A DNA stretch of 46,865 nt from Gemmatimonadaceae bacterium (GCA_025928185.1 JAICKA010000017.1:1-46865); one strand, 5' to 3'. Shown: positions 34,794 through 44,141, counted from the first letter of the stretch. Numbers and translations: made by a program. The notes: generated by a model from the letters alone, not told the origin.

Positions 34794-34838
34794 CGTTCCA
34801 GCGTTCCAGCGTTCCAGCGTTCCAGCGTTCCAGCGTTC
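34794..34838. repeat. Tandem octamer array CGTTCCAG, five units plus partial
   Basis: Five perfect 8-bp units at 34794-34833, then CGTTC. The array reaches into the stop codon of the molybdopterin oxidoreductase gene (34837-34839). It is inverted with respect to the array at 34695-34734; unit mismatch is one base in eight. In RNA the two could form a long imperfect hairpin with a loop of about 60 nt. Confidence 0.9.
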
Positions 34839-36927
34839 AATCCGCCGCCCCGACCTCCACCAGATTGTCGTAGAACACCGGCCCGTGCCCGAGATCGGTT
34901 TCGGCTTGCGATGTCGTGTGGTTCGCGTTCGCGCCGTCCGCCGCGAGCTTGCCCCACCAGATCGACGGCGCCCACACCACGCCTTCGCGAATCCCGTCGC
35001 CGACGCGGGCGACCGCCGTGAACGCCCCGCGGTCATTGTGAATCACCACCCGCATGCCCGGCGCGATGCCGCGCCGTTCCGCGTCGAACGGGTGCAGCAG
35101 GCACTCCGGCTCGCGCGCGGCGCGCCGCAGGCTGTCGATATTCACGAAAGTAGAATTCAGGAACTGGTGTGCCGGGGACGAGATCAGCACCAGCGGGTAG
35201 CGCGCCGCCAGCGCCGTCGCCGTGTCCGGGAATTCGCGCGGCGGCGTGAACGCCGGCAGCGGATCAAGCCCCATCGCCGCCATGCGCGCCGAATAGAGCT
35301 CGCACTTGCCCGACGGGCTCGGAAAGCCGCCGTCGGCGTACGGAAGATAGGGCGTCGGCACGTTGAGCCGCATCCATCCGCGCTCGAGGAGTGCCTCGAA
35401 CGTCACGCCGGCGAGCCGCTTGCTCGTCGAGGCCAGCGCCTGGCGGATCATCGTCAGATCGTCGTCGCGGAAGCATTCGTCCGCGAAGTTCATCCGCGCG
35501 GCGAGCCGGCGGAAGATCTCGCTGTTCGGCAATGACTCGCCGCGTGGCGCGATCGACGGACGATTCAACGTCACGTAGTGATGGCCGTACGCGAGATGCA
35601 CGTCCCAGTGCTCGAGCTGTGTCGTTGCTGGCAGCACGATGTCCGCCCAGTCGGCGGTATCGGTCTGGAAGTGCTCGAGCACGACGGTGAACAGATCGTC
35701 GCGCGCCAGGCCGTGCAGCACCGTTGTGCGATCGGGCGCGACGGAGGCCGGGTTCGAGTTGTATACCACGAGTGCGCGCACCGGCGGCCCGCCAACGCCG
35801 GCATCCGGCCTGGTCAGCGCTTCGCCGAGTCGAATCATGTTGATCGTGCGAACCGGCGGCGAGAGATCGGGTCGCTCGAGCGCGCCTCGATCAAACTCGA
35901 AATTCGCGCTCGACGAGAGTTGCACGCCGCCGCCTGGCCGACGCCAGTGTCCGGTGAGCGCCGGCAGGCACGCGATGGTGCGCACGGCCATGCCGCCGCC
36001 CGCGTGTCGCTGCAAGCCGTAGTTCACGCGAATGAACGCCGCAGTCGCGCGTCCATACCGTTCGGCGAGCGAAACGATCGCGGCAGCCGGCAGTCCCGTG
36101 ATCGCGCTCACCAGTTCCGGCGGATACTCCGCCGCGCGCGGACGCAGCTGCTCGATCCCGAGCGTATGCGCGGCGATGTACCGATCGTCCTGCAGGCCGC
36201 GCGCGAACAGCACATGCATCATGCCCAGCGCCAGGGCGGCGTCCGTGCCGGGGCGAATGCCAAGCCATTCGTCGCACTGATCGGCGGTGCGCGTGCGAAT
36301 CGGATCGATCGCAATCACGCGCGCGCCGCGTTGCCGCGCCTCGAGCACGAACGGCCAGAGGTGCGGATTCGACGTGAGCGTGTTGGTGCCCCAGAGCAGA
36401 ATGAGATCGCTCTGCGGGATTCCTTCGGGATCGGCGCCGATGTTGGCGCCGACGGTCATCCGCATGCCGACGGTTCCGGCCATCGAGCAGATCGTTCGAT
36501 CGAGCAGGGAAGCGCCGAGTCGGTGAAAGAATCGGCGGTCCATGGACGAGCCCTGGATCATGCCCATCGTACCCGCGTAGGAGTAGGGCAAAATTCCCTG
36601 TTCCCCGACGCTCGCGCGGACGTCGTTCAACCGACTGGCAATCTCATCGAGGGCCTCGTCCCACGAGATGGCGGCGAACTTTCCCGCGCCTTTGGGGCCG
36701 ATGCGCCGCATGGGTCGCAGCAGCCGATCGGGGTGGTATGTCCGCTCGATATAGCGATTTACCTTCGCGCAGAGAAACCCGCGCGTGACCGGATGGTCAG
36801 GATCGCCGGCGACGCGGATCGCGCGCCCGTCTTCGACCGTGACGAGCATGGCGCACGTATCCGGACAGTCGTGCGGACAGGCGCCGCGGACGACGTGTGT
36901 GTCGCGCGCGGGCGGCGAAATGGACAT
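34837..36927 (-). CDS. Molybdopterin-dependent oxidoreductase (DMSO reductase superfamily)
   Basis: The 696-residue enzyme has the N-terminal [4Fe-4S] motif Cys17, Cys21, Cys25 and Cys53 (ACPHDCPDTC and GFLC). Bis-MGD-binding blocks follow: DLILLWGTNTLTSNPH, ARVIAIDPIRTRTADQ, and a C-terminal molydopterin dinucleotide-binding domain from about 570 (HQFLNSTFVN, PGMRVVIHNDRGAF). A Cys147-Ser148 pair in TICSMAGTVG may provide the metal ligand. No Tat or Sec signal is seen, so it is probably cytoplasmic. No partner iron-sulfur or membrane subunit lies next to it, so the electron acceptor and substrate are unknown. It starts at ATG 36927. Confidence 0.93.
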   Translation of the reverse strand: MSISPPARDTHVVRGACPHDCPDTCAMLVTVEDGRAIRVAGDPDHPVTRGFLCAKVNRYIERTYHPDRLLRPMRRIGPKGAGKFAAISWDEALDEIASRLNDVRASVGEQGILPYSYAGTMGMIQGSSMDRRFFHRLGASLLDRTICSMAGTVGMRMTVGANIGADPEGIPQSDLILLWGTNTLTSNPHLWPFVLEARQRGARVIAIDPIRTRTADQCDEWLGIRPGTDAALALGMMHVLFARGLQDDRYIAAHTLGIEQLRPRAAEYPPELVSAITGLPAAAIVSLAERYGRATAAFIRVNYGLQRHAGGGMAVRTIACLPALTGHWRRPGGGVQLSSSANFEFDRGALERPDLSPPVRTINMIRLGEALTRPDAGVGGPPVRALVVYNSNPASVAPDRTTVLHGLARDDLFTVVLEHFQTDTADWADIVLPATTQLEHWDVHLAYGHHYVTLNRPSIAPRGESLPNSEIFRRLAARMNFADECFRDDDLTMIRQALASTSKRLAGVTFEALLERGWMRLNVPTPYLPYADGGFPSPSGKCELYSARMAAMGLDPLPAFTPPREFPDTATALAARYPLVLISSPAHQFLNSTFVNIDSLRRAAREPECLLHPFDAERRGIAPGMRVVIHNDRGAFTAVARVGDGIREGVVWAPSIWWGKLAADGANANHTTSQAETDLGHGPVFYDNLVEVGAAD

Positions 36928-37088
36928 GGACGCGCCTCGCTGAACGAAGTCGGAAGGTATGTACGAGCGTATTGCGCAGCCAGTGGCCCGGAAGCTGCAG
37001 CGGGCGCAAGCTTAGTCCGGCATGCGAGCGGCGCGGGCGGCGAAACGAAGTCGTTGCCCGACGCCAACTTGCCGAGCCGACGTTGGAC

Positions 37089-37116
37089 TTGACACGCACT
37101 AGGGGTGCGGTATGTT
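37089..37116 (+). promoter_or_regulatory. Promoter of the small lipoprotein gene
   Basis: A perfect TTGACA (37089-37094) and TATGTT (37111-37116) are separated by 16 bp, about 80 bp ahead of the ATG at 37198. This is the best sigma-70 promoter seen in the window. Confidence 0.65.
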
Positions 37117-37197
37117 ACACGCCGCTCGCTCCCGAGCCCCCTGATCGCGTGCACGGACCACGCGGAGATCACTCGACCTACTCTTCAGGAGAATGTC

Positions 37198-37407
37198 ATG
37201 AAGCGCCTGGCTTTCGTCGCCGCTGTGCTCGCGGTAACCGCTGTTGCTGCCTGTTCGAAGTCGGAGAATGCTGCTACCGACACCACCACGCCCGCGATGG
37301 CTCCGGCGCCCGCTCCGGCCGCCACCGACACCGGCATGAAGATGGACACCACGGCCAAGATGGATACGACCGGCATGAAGCCCGACACGTCCAAGAAGAA
37401 GCCGTAA
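37198..37407 (+). CDS. Small lipoprotein, Ala/Pro/Thr/Lys-rich
   Basis: The 69-residue product has a classic lipoprotein signal, MKRLAFVAAVLAVTAVAAC, with lipobox VAAC and Cys19. The mature 50 residues are low-complexity. An Ala/Pro stretch leads to near-repeats GMKMDTT, KMDTT and GMKPDTS, and the chain ends KKKP. It has no predictable fold and may be a cell-envelope filler or a metal/Lys-rich spacer; the function is unknown. AGGAGA lies 5 bp before the ATG. A strong promoter and a strong terminator bracket the gene, so it is monocistronic and probably well expressed. Confidence 0.85.
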   Translation: MKRLAFVAAVLAVTAVAACSKSENAATDTTTPAMAPAPAPAATDTGMKMDTTAKMDTTGMKPDTSKKKP

Positions 37408-37431
37408 GCCAGTCCAGAGGTTCGTTGGTGC

Positions 37432-37458
37432 AAGGGCGCGACGCACGTCGCGCCCTTT
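37432..37458. terminator. Bidirectional intrinsic terminator
   Basis: A perfect 11-12 bp stem (AAGGGCGCGACG / CGTCGCGCCCTT, CA apex) lies between two convergent genes. A short TTT run follows on the plus strand and AAA precedes it, so it can act in both directions, for the lipoprotein gene and the DUF1802 gene. Confidence 0.82.
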
Positions 37459-37464
37459 GTGCGT

Positions 37465-38046
37465 TCAGCCCAGCGCGTTCCGCAGCGTCGCGAGGCGCAT
37501 GAGCATACTCGCATCGTCGAGCACCGGCGCCGCGTTCGTCACGTCGATCGCCTCGTCGAGGGCGACCCACGAAACGCAGCCCTGATATCGCCGCTGCTCC
37601 GGCACGACGACCGGCTCCCCCAGCCGCAGCACGCGCACCGCGATCACCTGCACGCCCGGCTTCTGTCGGTAGTGAAATCGCGACTCGACCGCGCTCCACG
37701 CCAGGCCGTGCATGCCGTCGATCGCCCGCAGCGGCTCGAGCGAGGATACCGGCCACACGCCGGCGACCTCGCCGAGGTACTCGATGCGAATCGTGCCCTC
37801 TGCCGGCTGCGCGGCGTGTGACGCCTCGAGCTGCGCGGCGAAGCGCGGCGCGAGTTCGCCCGGTCGCTCGTGGAAGAAGGTGGGATAGAACAGAAATCGT
37901 TCGTGGCGCACGGAAAAGCCCGCGCGCTGTTCGCGAATGCCGCCTTTGCGCACCATGGCGATGATCTCGCCGCGCGCCATCGCGTCGACGAGCACCGCCC
38001 ATTCCTTGAGCGCCGTGCGCTCGGTCAGTGGTGCGCCTGCCACCAC
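37465..38046 (-). CDS. DUF1802 family protein
   Basis: The 193-residue protein matches DUF1802, a family of unknown function. Recognisable blocks are LKEWAVLVDAMARGEIIAMV at about 14-33, RKGGIREQRAGF at 34-45 and FLFYPTFFHERPGEL at about 52-66. The C-terminal half includes PLRAIDGMHGLAW and the conserved VQVIAVRVLRL. The start is a GTG at 38046 (or the next GTG, 38043), within the last codons of the epimerase gene, so translation is probably coupled. It ends next to the bidirectional terminator. No catalytic residues can be assigned. Confidence 0.82.
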   Translation of the reverse strand: MVAGAPLTERTALKEWAVLVDAMARGEIIAMVRKGGIREQRAGFSVRHERFLFYPTFFHERPGELAPRFAAQLEASHAAQPAEGTIRIEYLGEVAGVWPVSSLEPLRAIDGMHGLAWSAVESRFHYRQKPGVQVIAVRVLRLGEPVVVPEQRRYQGCVSWVALDEAIDVTNAAPVLDDASMLMRLATLRNALG

Positions 38047-39026
38047 CGGAACGCCTCCGGAATGCCGACCTCTGGTCGTACGGCGGGCGCCCACCCGAGC
38101 TCGATGCGCGCACGCTCGGACGAGAATGGATTGCCGCGTGTCACCATGTCCAGCGATGCCGTTGAGAGAACGCTCATGCGGCCGCCGGTGACGATGCGAA
38201 TCACGAGCTTCGCGGCGTGCAGCGCGCCGTTGGCAACCGGCAACGGCACCGGAATGAATCGCATGTGTCGGCCGAGGCCCTCGCCGGCCAGGGTGAAGAA
38301 CTCGCGCACCGTGACGTCGAAATCGTTCGCCAGATTGTAGGCGCGGCCGCCGGCGGCGTCGGTCGTCGCGGCGCGCACGGCGCCGTCGGCGACGTTGGCC
38401 GCGTGCACGATTGCCAGCGTCGCGTTCCCGCCGGCGACGAGCGGCGCGATGCCGTGGCGGAGGACGCGAGCCACGCGCGGCACGAATTGTCGGTCCCGAT
38501 TTCCGTAGATCACGTCCGGGCGCACCGCCGTCGCCCACACGCGGCCTTCGGCATGCGCCGCCAGAACGAGCTGCTCCGATTCGCGCTTGGAACGTGCGTA
38601 ATAGGCGCGCTCGGGCAGCGGTTCGAGCGGCGTGTCTTCATCAGTCTTCTCTGATTGACCGCGGTACCGGCCCGACGGACCATAGACCGCCACGCTGCTC
38701 AATTGCAGCAGCCGGGCACCGGTGCGTTCCGCGGCCTGGATGGCGTTCGTCGTGCCGTCGATGTTCAGCCGGAATGCATCCCAGCCGCCACGCGGCGTGA
38801 TTGCCGCCGCCGTGTGAAACACCACATCGCGTCCCTTGGCCGCACGTTCGACGGCCGCGGCATCCAGTACGTCGCCGACCGCGGCCTCCGCGCCGGCGGC
38901 GGCGAGTGCCGCGACACCCGCGGCGGTCCGCGCGAGCCCGCGGACGCGCCATCCTTCAGCGAGCAGGCGCTCGACGATGTGCGAGCCGACGAGACCGGTG
39001 GCTCCCGTGACGAGCGCGCTGGGCAC
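38025..39026 (-). CDS. NAD-dependent epimerase/dehydratase (extended SDR)
   Basis: The 333-residue protein is an extended short-chain dehydrogenase. The Rossmann loop is TGATGLVGSHI (7-17), the active-site pair is Tyr and Lys in AYYARSKRESE (about 136-146), and DVVFHTAA and VRPDVIYG are family blocks. Members act on nucleotide sugars, steroids or hydroxy-lipids; the exact substrate is not evident. It is 6 bp downstream of the YgfZ-like gene and overlaps the DUF1802 gene by 22 bp, so three genes form a likely operon. Confidence 0.93.
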   Translation of the reverse strand: MPSALVTGATGLVGSHIVERLLAEGWRVRGLARTAAGVAALAAAGAEAAVGDVLDAAAVERAAKGRDVVFHTAAAITPRGGWDAFRLNIDGTTNAIQAAERTGARLLQLSSVAVYGPSGRYRGQSEKTDEDTPLEPLPERAYYARSKRESEQLVLAAHAEGRVWATAVRPDVIYGNRDRQFVPRVARVLRHGIAPLVAGGNATLAIVHAANVADGAVRAATTDAAGGRAYNLANDFDVTVREFFTLAGEGLGRHMRFIPVPLPVANGALHAAKLVIRIVTGGRMSVLSTASLDMVTRGNPFSSERARIELGWAPAVRPEVGIPEAFRWWQAHH

Positions 39027-39032
39027 GCGCGC

Positions 39033-40100
39033 CTACGCGGGAAACGGCAGCGCGGCGACATCCACGTGCCGCTCGCCGGACTCCCATTTCGCGGTGAGAC
39101 TGGCGCCTGGGGCGACTTCGCGCCGGATCATCGCCAGCGCGATCCCGCCGAGTCGCGGGGAGGCGACCGCGCTCCGCACGTCGCCGACGTGCGTGCCGCC
39201 TTCATCGATCAGTTGCGCGCCCGTGGGCGGCGCATCGGTGCTCGCCGCGCGAATGCCGCGCAGATGCCGGTTCACATGGCCGCGGAAGTGCACGCGGGCC
39301 ACCACCTCCTGCCCGATGTAGCAGCCCTTCGTGAACGAAATGGCATTCAACTCCTCGAAATTGGCTTCCTGGGGAATCGTCGTGTCGTCCATGTCGATGC
39401 CCCACTCGGGCCGTCCTGCTTCGACGCGCGCGATCTCCCACGCCTCGAGACCGGCCGGTGTTGCGCCGGCCGTCACGGCTCGCTGCCAAACGGCGTCGAA
39501 GGCGGCGAGCGGAACGAACAGGTCGAAGCCGTCGAGTCCGATATCCGGAGCGCGCGCGATGGTCACCGGCACGTCGTCGATCGAAACGGTGACGTGCGCG
39601 TATGGTGCAAGCGCCGCGAGCGTTTCCTGCGGCACGCCGCCAACCGCGCTCGCCACGCGCACCGCGTCGGCGCCGAAGATTCCCAGATCGCGCAGACCGT
39701 GCGAATCGTCGCGATAGCCGGAGAGCCGTGGATTCACGTACTTCTTCACCATGCCAGACCAGTTGCTCCACGCGCGCGCCGGCGTGTCGACGAGAAAGCC
39801 GTCCGGCGTCGCGAAGACGCGAAGGTCCGCCGCAACGCGTCCCTTGGCCGACAGCGCCGCGGCGTATTGTCCGTGCCCCGGCTGGAGCGACAGCACGTCG
39901 CTCGTGACGAGCCCCGTCAACGCTTCGCCCGACCTGGGGCCAAACAGAGTCATGCGCCCGCGATGACTCCGGTCGACGACAATGGCGTGATGTCGGAGCG
40001 CGTCGTACTCCGCCTGCACGTCGGCGTACACGAGGACGACGTCCTGACCGCCGATCTCCTGTGTCGCCCGTTGCGCCGGCGCCGTGTTCGGCTGCGTCAC
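39033..40100 (-). CDS. YgfZ/GcvT-like folate-binding protein
   Basis: The 355-residue protein has the aminomethyltransferase (GcvT) fold and the YgfZ signature KGCYIGQEVVARVHFRG, whose Cys is needed in YgfZ proteins for iron-sulfur cluster upkeep with folate. Other blocks are HRGRMTLFGPRSGEALTGL near the N-terminus and RPEWGIDMDDTTIPQEANF before the signature. It starts at GTG 40100 with GGAG upstream. The epimerase gene follows after 6 bp. Iron-sulfur proteins are common in the region (GlcF, MutY, the molybdopterin enzyme), but no direct link is shown. Confidence 0.93.
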   Translation of the reverse strand: MTQPNTAPAQRATQEIGGQDVVLVYADVQAEYDALRHHAIVVDRSHRGRMTLFGPRSGEALTGLVTSDVLSLQPGHGQYAAALSAKGRVAADLRVFATPDGFLVDTPARAWSNWSGMVKKYVNPRLSGYRDDSHGLRDLGIFGADAVRVASAVGGVPQETLAALAPYAHVTVSIDDVPVTIARAPDIGLDGFDLFVPLAAFDAVWQRAVTAGATPAGLEAWEIARVEAGRPEWGIDMDDTTIPQEANFEELNAISFTKGCYIGQEVVARVHFRGHVNRHLRGIRAASTDAPPTGAQLIDEGGTHVGDVRSAVASPRLGGIALAMIRREVAPGASLTAKWESGERHVDVAALPFPA

Positions 40101-40184
40101 GCCACGACTCCGGATTCACACTGTACGGCGTGCATCATGGTCGTAAGTAAATCGTGCCACCGCAGCCGCGCCACCGTCCCGCGA

Positions 40185-41516
40185 CTATTTCGACGTGTTG
40201 GTATGGCGTGAGTCCTTTGCGCCGTTCGCGTCATCCACAGCATTCGCGTAGCTCGCGTCGAGCAGCTCCACCGGGTGACGCGCCTGCACGCGCGATCGCG
40301 CGTGGAGCAGTCCCGCGCCGATCTGCATGAGGCAGCCGGGATTACCCGTCGCCACCACGTCGGGATTCGCCGTGGCGATGTGCGCCAACTTGCGATGCAG
40401 CACGACGTCCGACGTTTCTGGTTCGATCAGATTGAAGATTCCGGCGCTCCCGCAACAGACGTCCGACTCGGCGAGCGGCACCAGCTCGAGCTCGGGGATC
40501 GCGCGCAAGACGTCGAGCGGCGGTACGGTAATTCGCTGCGCGTGCATGAGGTGACAGGGTGCGTCGTACGCCACACGGACGCGAACGGCGCCTCCACGCA
40601 CGGGACCGGCGGTGGATAACAATTCGCTCACGTCGCGCACTTTCGCCGCGATGCGCGCGGCGCGATCCGCCCATTCGCGATCGTCCGCCAGGAGGTGCGG
40701 GTATTCCTTCATGGTCGCGCCGCAGCCCGCCGCGTTCACGCAGATGTAATCGACGTTGGCGCGCTCGAACGCCGCGATGTTCGCCCGCGCGAGTCGTCGG
40801 GCACCCTCCGCATCACCAGCGTGCGCATGCAACGCGCCGCAGCAACGTTGCCCCGGCGCGGCGCGCACGGTGTACTCGTTCACGCCGAGCACGCGTTCCG
40901 TCGCGCGATTCGTCTCCTCGAACAATCCCTCCATCACGCAGCCGGTCAGCAGCGCCGCGGAGCCGCGGCCGCCGCGCTCCGCGGCCCCCTTGCGTTCACG
41001 AGCGTTGGAGCGGCGCCGCGTCGACGCGAGCATCGCCATGGCGAAACCGAATCTGCCCGGGAGGTGCGCGAGCAGTCGAGCGACACCGGTTGCCCGAAGC
41101 GCGCGGCCGCTCGCCATCGCGATGCGCAGCAGCTTCGGACGCTCGAACGTCGCAAGTATGAGCCGCGCGATCGACGAGATCGGTCGAAACTCTGCCATCG
41201 TCGCCCTGGTCGCCTCGAGCAGATGCCCGTAAGGCACTCCGGCAGGGCACGCCGTCTCGCATGCACGGCAGCCGAGACAGCGCGTGATGTGAGTTTCCAC
41301 GCTCTCGTCTTTGGGGCCGAGTCGTCCCTCGAGCAGTGCTCGCATGAGCACGATGCGTCCGCGCGGGCTGTCGTTCTCGTCCTCCAACGTGAGATACGTG
41401 GGACACGCCTGGAGACAGAACCCGCAGTGCACGCACGCATCGATGCCGCTGCGTTCGCGTGCGAGAGGACTGTCGGGCAGCGCGCACTCTGGCGGCACGA
41501 CGACGGGTGCGCTCAT
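40185..41516 (-). CDS. glcF: Glycolate oxidase iron-sulfur subunit GlcF
   Basis: The 443-residue subunit carries two [4Fe-4S] motifs near the N-terminus, CVHCGFCLQACP and CLGCRACETACP. Two CCG-type (DUF224) heterodisulfide-like domains follow, with CCGALHAHAGD and CCGSAGIFNL. It passes electrons from the flavin subunits to the respiratory chain when glycolate is oxidised to glyoxylate. Start 41516 is chosen because its ATG overlaps the glcE stop as ATGA. The C-terminal tail (about 25 residues) is low-complexity. Start extension to 41657 is not supported. Confidence 0.95.
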   Translation of the reverse strand: MSAPVVVPPECALPDSPLARERSGIDACVHCGFCLQACPTYLTLEDENDSPRGRIVLMRALLEGRLGPKDESVETHITRCLGCRACETACPAGVPYGHLLEATRATMAEFRPISSIARLILATFERPKLLRIAMASGRALRATGVARLLAHLPGRFGFAMAMLASTRRRSNARERKGAAERGGRGSAALLTGCVMEGLFEETNRATERVLGVNEYTVRAAPGQRCCGALHAHAGDAEGARRLARANIAAFERANVDYICVNAAGCGATMKEYPHLLADDREWADRAARIAAKVRDVSELLSTAGPVRGGAVRVRVAYDAPCHLMHAQRITVPPLDVLRAIPELELVPLAESDVCCGSAGIFNLIEPETSDVVLHRKLAHIATANPDVVATGNPGCLMQIGAGLLHARSRVQARHPVELLDASYANAVDDANGAKDSRHTNTSK

Positions 41517-42655
41517 GCAAGTTCTCCCATGATGCCCGGATTCAGCACGTGCTTCGGATCGAACGTCTCCCTGATGCCAACCGAAAGCGCGTCTCTCGCG
41601 GTGGGGCCGCAGGCGTCCCAAAGCGCCGGCGGCAGCCGCTCGCCGATTCGCGTGCATTCCATCGCTGCGAGTCTCGTGCGCAGCATCGCGGCCACGCCGT
41701 CACCATCCGGTACGATGCAGCGCACCACGCCGCGAGCGGGCGAGGCATGCAGCAGCGTACCGGGGCAGGCGCTCGCGATCGATGAGGCATCGCGCCACGT
41801 CCGCGCGATCTCCGACGGAAGTCGCGACAGACGCACGACCATCGCCTTTGGCGGCTCGATCGTAGCCAGCGAATCCCAGACCGCCGGATCCGCCTCGTTC
41901 GCCGTACCCAGCTCGGCGAACGCCGCGCGTTGCGCGCGCACCGACTCGCGGTTGCCGCCGAGTCGAACGAGCGCCACGGCGTCGTCGCGGCCAAGCAGCG
42001 AAACGGCCAGCGACGCATTCACGAACTCGCATGCATACGGCGTAAACGGCAAACGGCGCAGCAGGCGTCGCACGCGCTCGATCTCGTCCGGTGTCTCTTC
42101 GAGCGGCACGGAGATCGTCACGTCGGCGTCGGGCCGCGCGTGCAGGCGCATCGTGGCTTCGGCGATCACGCCGAGCGTGCCCCACGCGCCGATCATGAGC
42201 CGCGTGAGGTCGAACCCCGCGACGTTCTTGACGACGCGACCGCCGCCTCGCGCCAGCACGCCGGCGCCCGTCACGAACGCCACGCCGAGCGTGAGATCGC
42301 GCGGGTGCCCGAACGCGCCGGCGAGCGGACCCGCCGAATTCGTCGCGAGCGTGGCGCCGAGACTGCCCTGCGCGCCGCCAAACGGATCGAGCGCGAGCCA
42401 TTGCCCGTGTCGGGTCGTCGCGCTGCGAATTTCCTCCAGCGTCGTTCCGGCGCGCGCCGTGAGCGTCAGGTCGTCGGGCACGTAGTCGACGATTCCGGTG
42501 CATTCGAGAGTTGTGATCGTCTCGCGCGCCGCCACGGCGCGGCCGGCGTCGAGCCACGTGCCACGACCGACGATTCGGAGCGGCGTCGCTCCGTGCGCCG
42601 CCTCGCTGATCCGCTCGCGCAGCGCTTCCATTGGATCCGTCGCGACGCTCGTCAT
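41513..42655 (-). CDS. glcE: Glycolate oxidase FAD-binding subunit GlcE
   Basis: The 380-residue protein is the shorter FAD-linked subunit. The PCMH-type FAD domain includes LTLTARAGTTLEEI, GAQGSLGATLATNSAGPL, and GGGRVVKNVAGFDLTRLMIG. The C-terminal region ends with the family motif FDPKHVLNPGIMGEL. Start 42655 overlaps the glcD stop as ATGA, and its own stop overlaps the glcF start in the same way. This guarantees near-equal expression of the three subunits. Confidence 0.94.
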   Translation of the reverse strand: MTSVATDPMEALRERISEAAHGATPLRIVGRGTWLDAGRAVAARETITTLECTGIVDYVPDDLTLTARAGTTLEEIRSATTRHGQWLALDPFGGAQGSLGATLATNSAGPLAGAFGHPRDLTLGVAFVTGAGVLARGGGRVVKNVAGFDLTRLMIGAWGTLGVIAEATMRLHARPDADVTISVPLEETPDEIERVRRLLRRLPFTPYACEFVNASLAVSLLGRDDAVALVRLGGNRESVRAQRAAFAELGTANEADPAVWDSLATIEPPKAMVVRLSRLPSEIARTWRDASSIASACPGTLLHASPARGVVRCIVPDGDGVAAMLRTRLAAMECTRIGERLPPALWDACGPTARDALSVGIRETFDPKHVLNPGIMGELA

Positions 42656-44100
42656 CCGACCGCTCGCGCGGACGGCGCCATGTGCCACTCGCGACAGGCG
42701 TGCACCGGCACGACCTTGCCTGGATTCGATCGGCGCTCCGGGTCGAACACGTCGCGGAGCGCGCACATCGTCGCCAGCGAATCGGGCGAAAAGATCAGGT
42801 CCATGTAGCCGACCTTGTCGAGCCCGACGCCGTGCTCGCCGGTAATCGTACCGCCGGCCGCGACGCACGCACGCATGATCTCCGACATCGCGGCGTGCAC
42901 GCGCTCCGTCTCGTCTGCGTCCGCCGCATTGTACGGAATGTTCGGATGCAGATTGCCGTCGCCGGCGTGAAACACATTGCACACGCGCACGCGATGGCGC
43001 TCCCCGATCGCGTGAATCTCGGCGAGCACCCGCGGCAGCGCGGTGCGCGGCACGACTGCATCCTGCACCACGAGATGCGGCGCGACGCGGCCCATCGCAC
43101 CGAACGCCTTCTTGCGCCCCTGCCAGAGCCGCGCGCGTTCGGCTTCGTCGCGTGCGATGCGCACGGTGCGCGCGCCATGTTCCTTGCACAGCGACTCGAC
43201 CGTCGCGACATCGTGCTCCAAACCTGCGGCCGCGCCGTCCAATTCGATGAGCAGAGCTGCAGCGGCGTCGGTGGGATAGCCCGCGGCGTAGATCGATGAC
43301 TCCACGGCGCGGATCGTCGCCTGATCGATCATCTCGAGCGCGGCTGGTACGATGCCCGCCGCGACGATGGCCGATACCGCGCGCGCCGCCGCGTCGAGCG
43401 ACATGAAATCGGCGAGCAGCGTGCGCACTGCTTCGGGATTTCTCGACAGCCGAACCGTGATGTCCAGCGCGATCCCGAAGCAACCTTCCGAGCCGACGAA
43501 CGCGCCGACCAGATCGTACCCTTCATTTTCACCGGCCGCATTGCCGAGCGCGACGACACGGCCGTCCGGCAGCAGCACAGTGAGTGCGACGATGTGGTTC
43601 GTCGTCACGCCGTACTTGAGGCAATGTGGTCCGCCCGCGTTCTCGGCGACGTTGCCGCCGATCGTGCATGCGGCCTGACTCGATGGATCCGGCGCATAGT
43701 GCAGACCGTCGGCGACGACCGCTCGACTCAACGAGACGTTCACCACCCCCGGCTCGACGACGGCCAATCCATTTTCGGCGTCGACCGACAGAATGCGCGT
43801 CAGACGGTTGAGTCCGATCAGCACGACGCCGTCGGCGAGCGCGCCGCCGGACAATCCGGTGCCGGCGCCGCGCGGTACGAACGGAATGTGTCGCTCGGCC
43901 AGCTCGCGAACGACGGCGATCACCTCGTCGCGCGTACCGGGAAATACCGCCAACGCCGGTTGCTTGTGATACGACGGCAGTCCGTCCGACGTATACGTCA
44001 GCAACTCGCTCGGGCGGAACAGCACACGACGCTCGCCGACCATCGCGGCGAGGCGGTCGGCGAGGGAACGGTCGATGAGCGGTGCGGCGGCGCTTGTCAC
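42652..44100 (-). CDS. glcD: Glycolate oxidase FAD-linked subunit GlcD
   Basis: The 482-residue catalytic subunit has the FAD-binding PCMH domain: PRGAGTGLSGGALADG at about 76-91, SSQAACTIGGNVAENAGGPH, and KYGVTTNHI. The C-terminal FAD-oxidase domain has CNVFHAGDGNLHPNIPYN and GTITGEHGVGLDK, and ends FDPERRSNPGKVVP. It oxidises glycolate or a related 2-hydroxyacid; D-lactate is a possible alternative. It starts at GTG 44100 without a strong Shine-Dalgarno. It is the first gene of glcD-glcE-glcF and lies 41 bp behind the lipid kinase gene. Confidence 0.95.
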   Translation of the reverse strand: MTSAAAPLIDRSLADRLAAMVGERRVLFRPSELLTYTSDGLPSYHKQPALAVFPGTRDEVIAVVRELAERHIPFVPRGAGTGLSGGALADGVVLIGLNRLTRILSVDAENGLAVVEPGVVNVSLSRAVVADGLHYAPDPSSQAACTIGGNVAENAGGPHCLKYGVTTNHIVALTVLLPDGRVVALGNAAGENEGYDLVGAFVGSEGCFGIALDITVRLSRNPEAVRTLLADFMSLDAAARAVSAIVAAGIVPAALEMIDQATIRAVESSIYAAGYPTDAAAALLIELDGAAAGLEHDVATVESLCKEHGARTVRIARDEAERARLWQGRKKAFGAMGRVAPHLVVQDAVVPRTALPRVLAEIHAIGERHRVRVCNVFHAGDGNLHPNIPYNAADADETERVHAAMSEIMRACVAAGGTITGEHGVGLDKVGYMDLIFSPDSLATMCALRDVFDPERRSNPGKVVPVHACREWHMAPSARAVG

Positions 44101-44141
44101 ACCAACAAGCTATGGCCGCGCGCGCTCTCGCCGGTAGTCGG

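Noticed and set aside
34606-34836. CRISPR array
   Set aside because: The units are 8 bp and directly tandem without spacers, so they are simple repeats, not a CRISPR.
36928-37088. Regulatory RNA in the gap before the small lipoprotein
   Set aside because: Apart from the promoter at 37089-37116 no stem, riboswitch core or terminator stood out.
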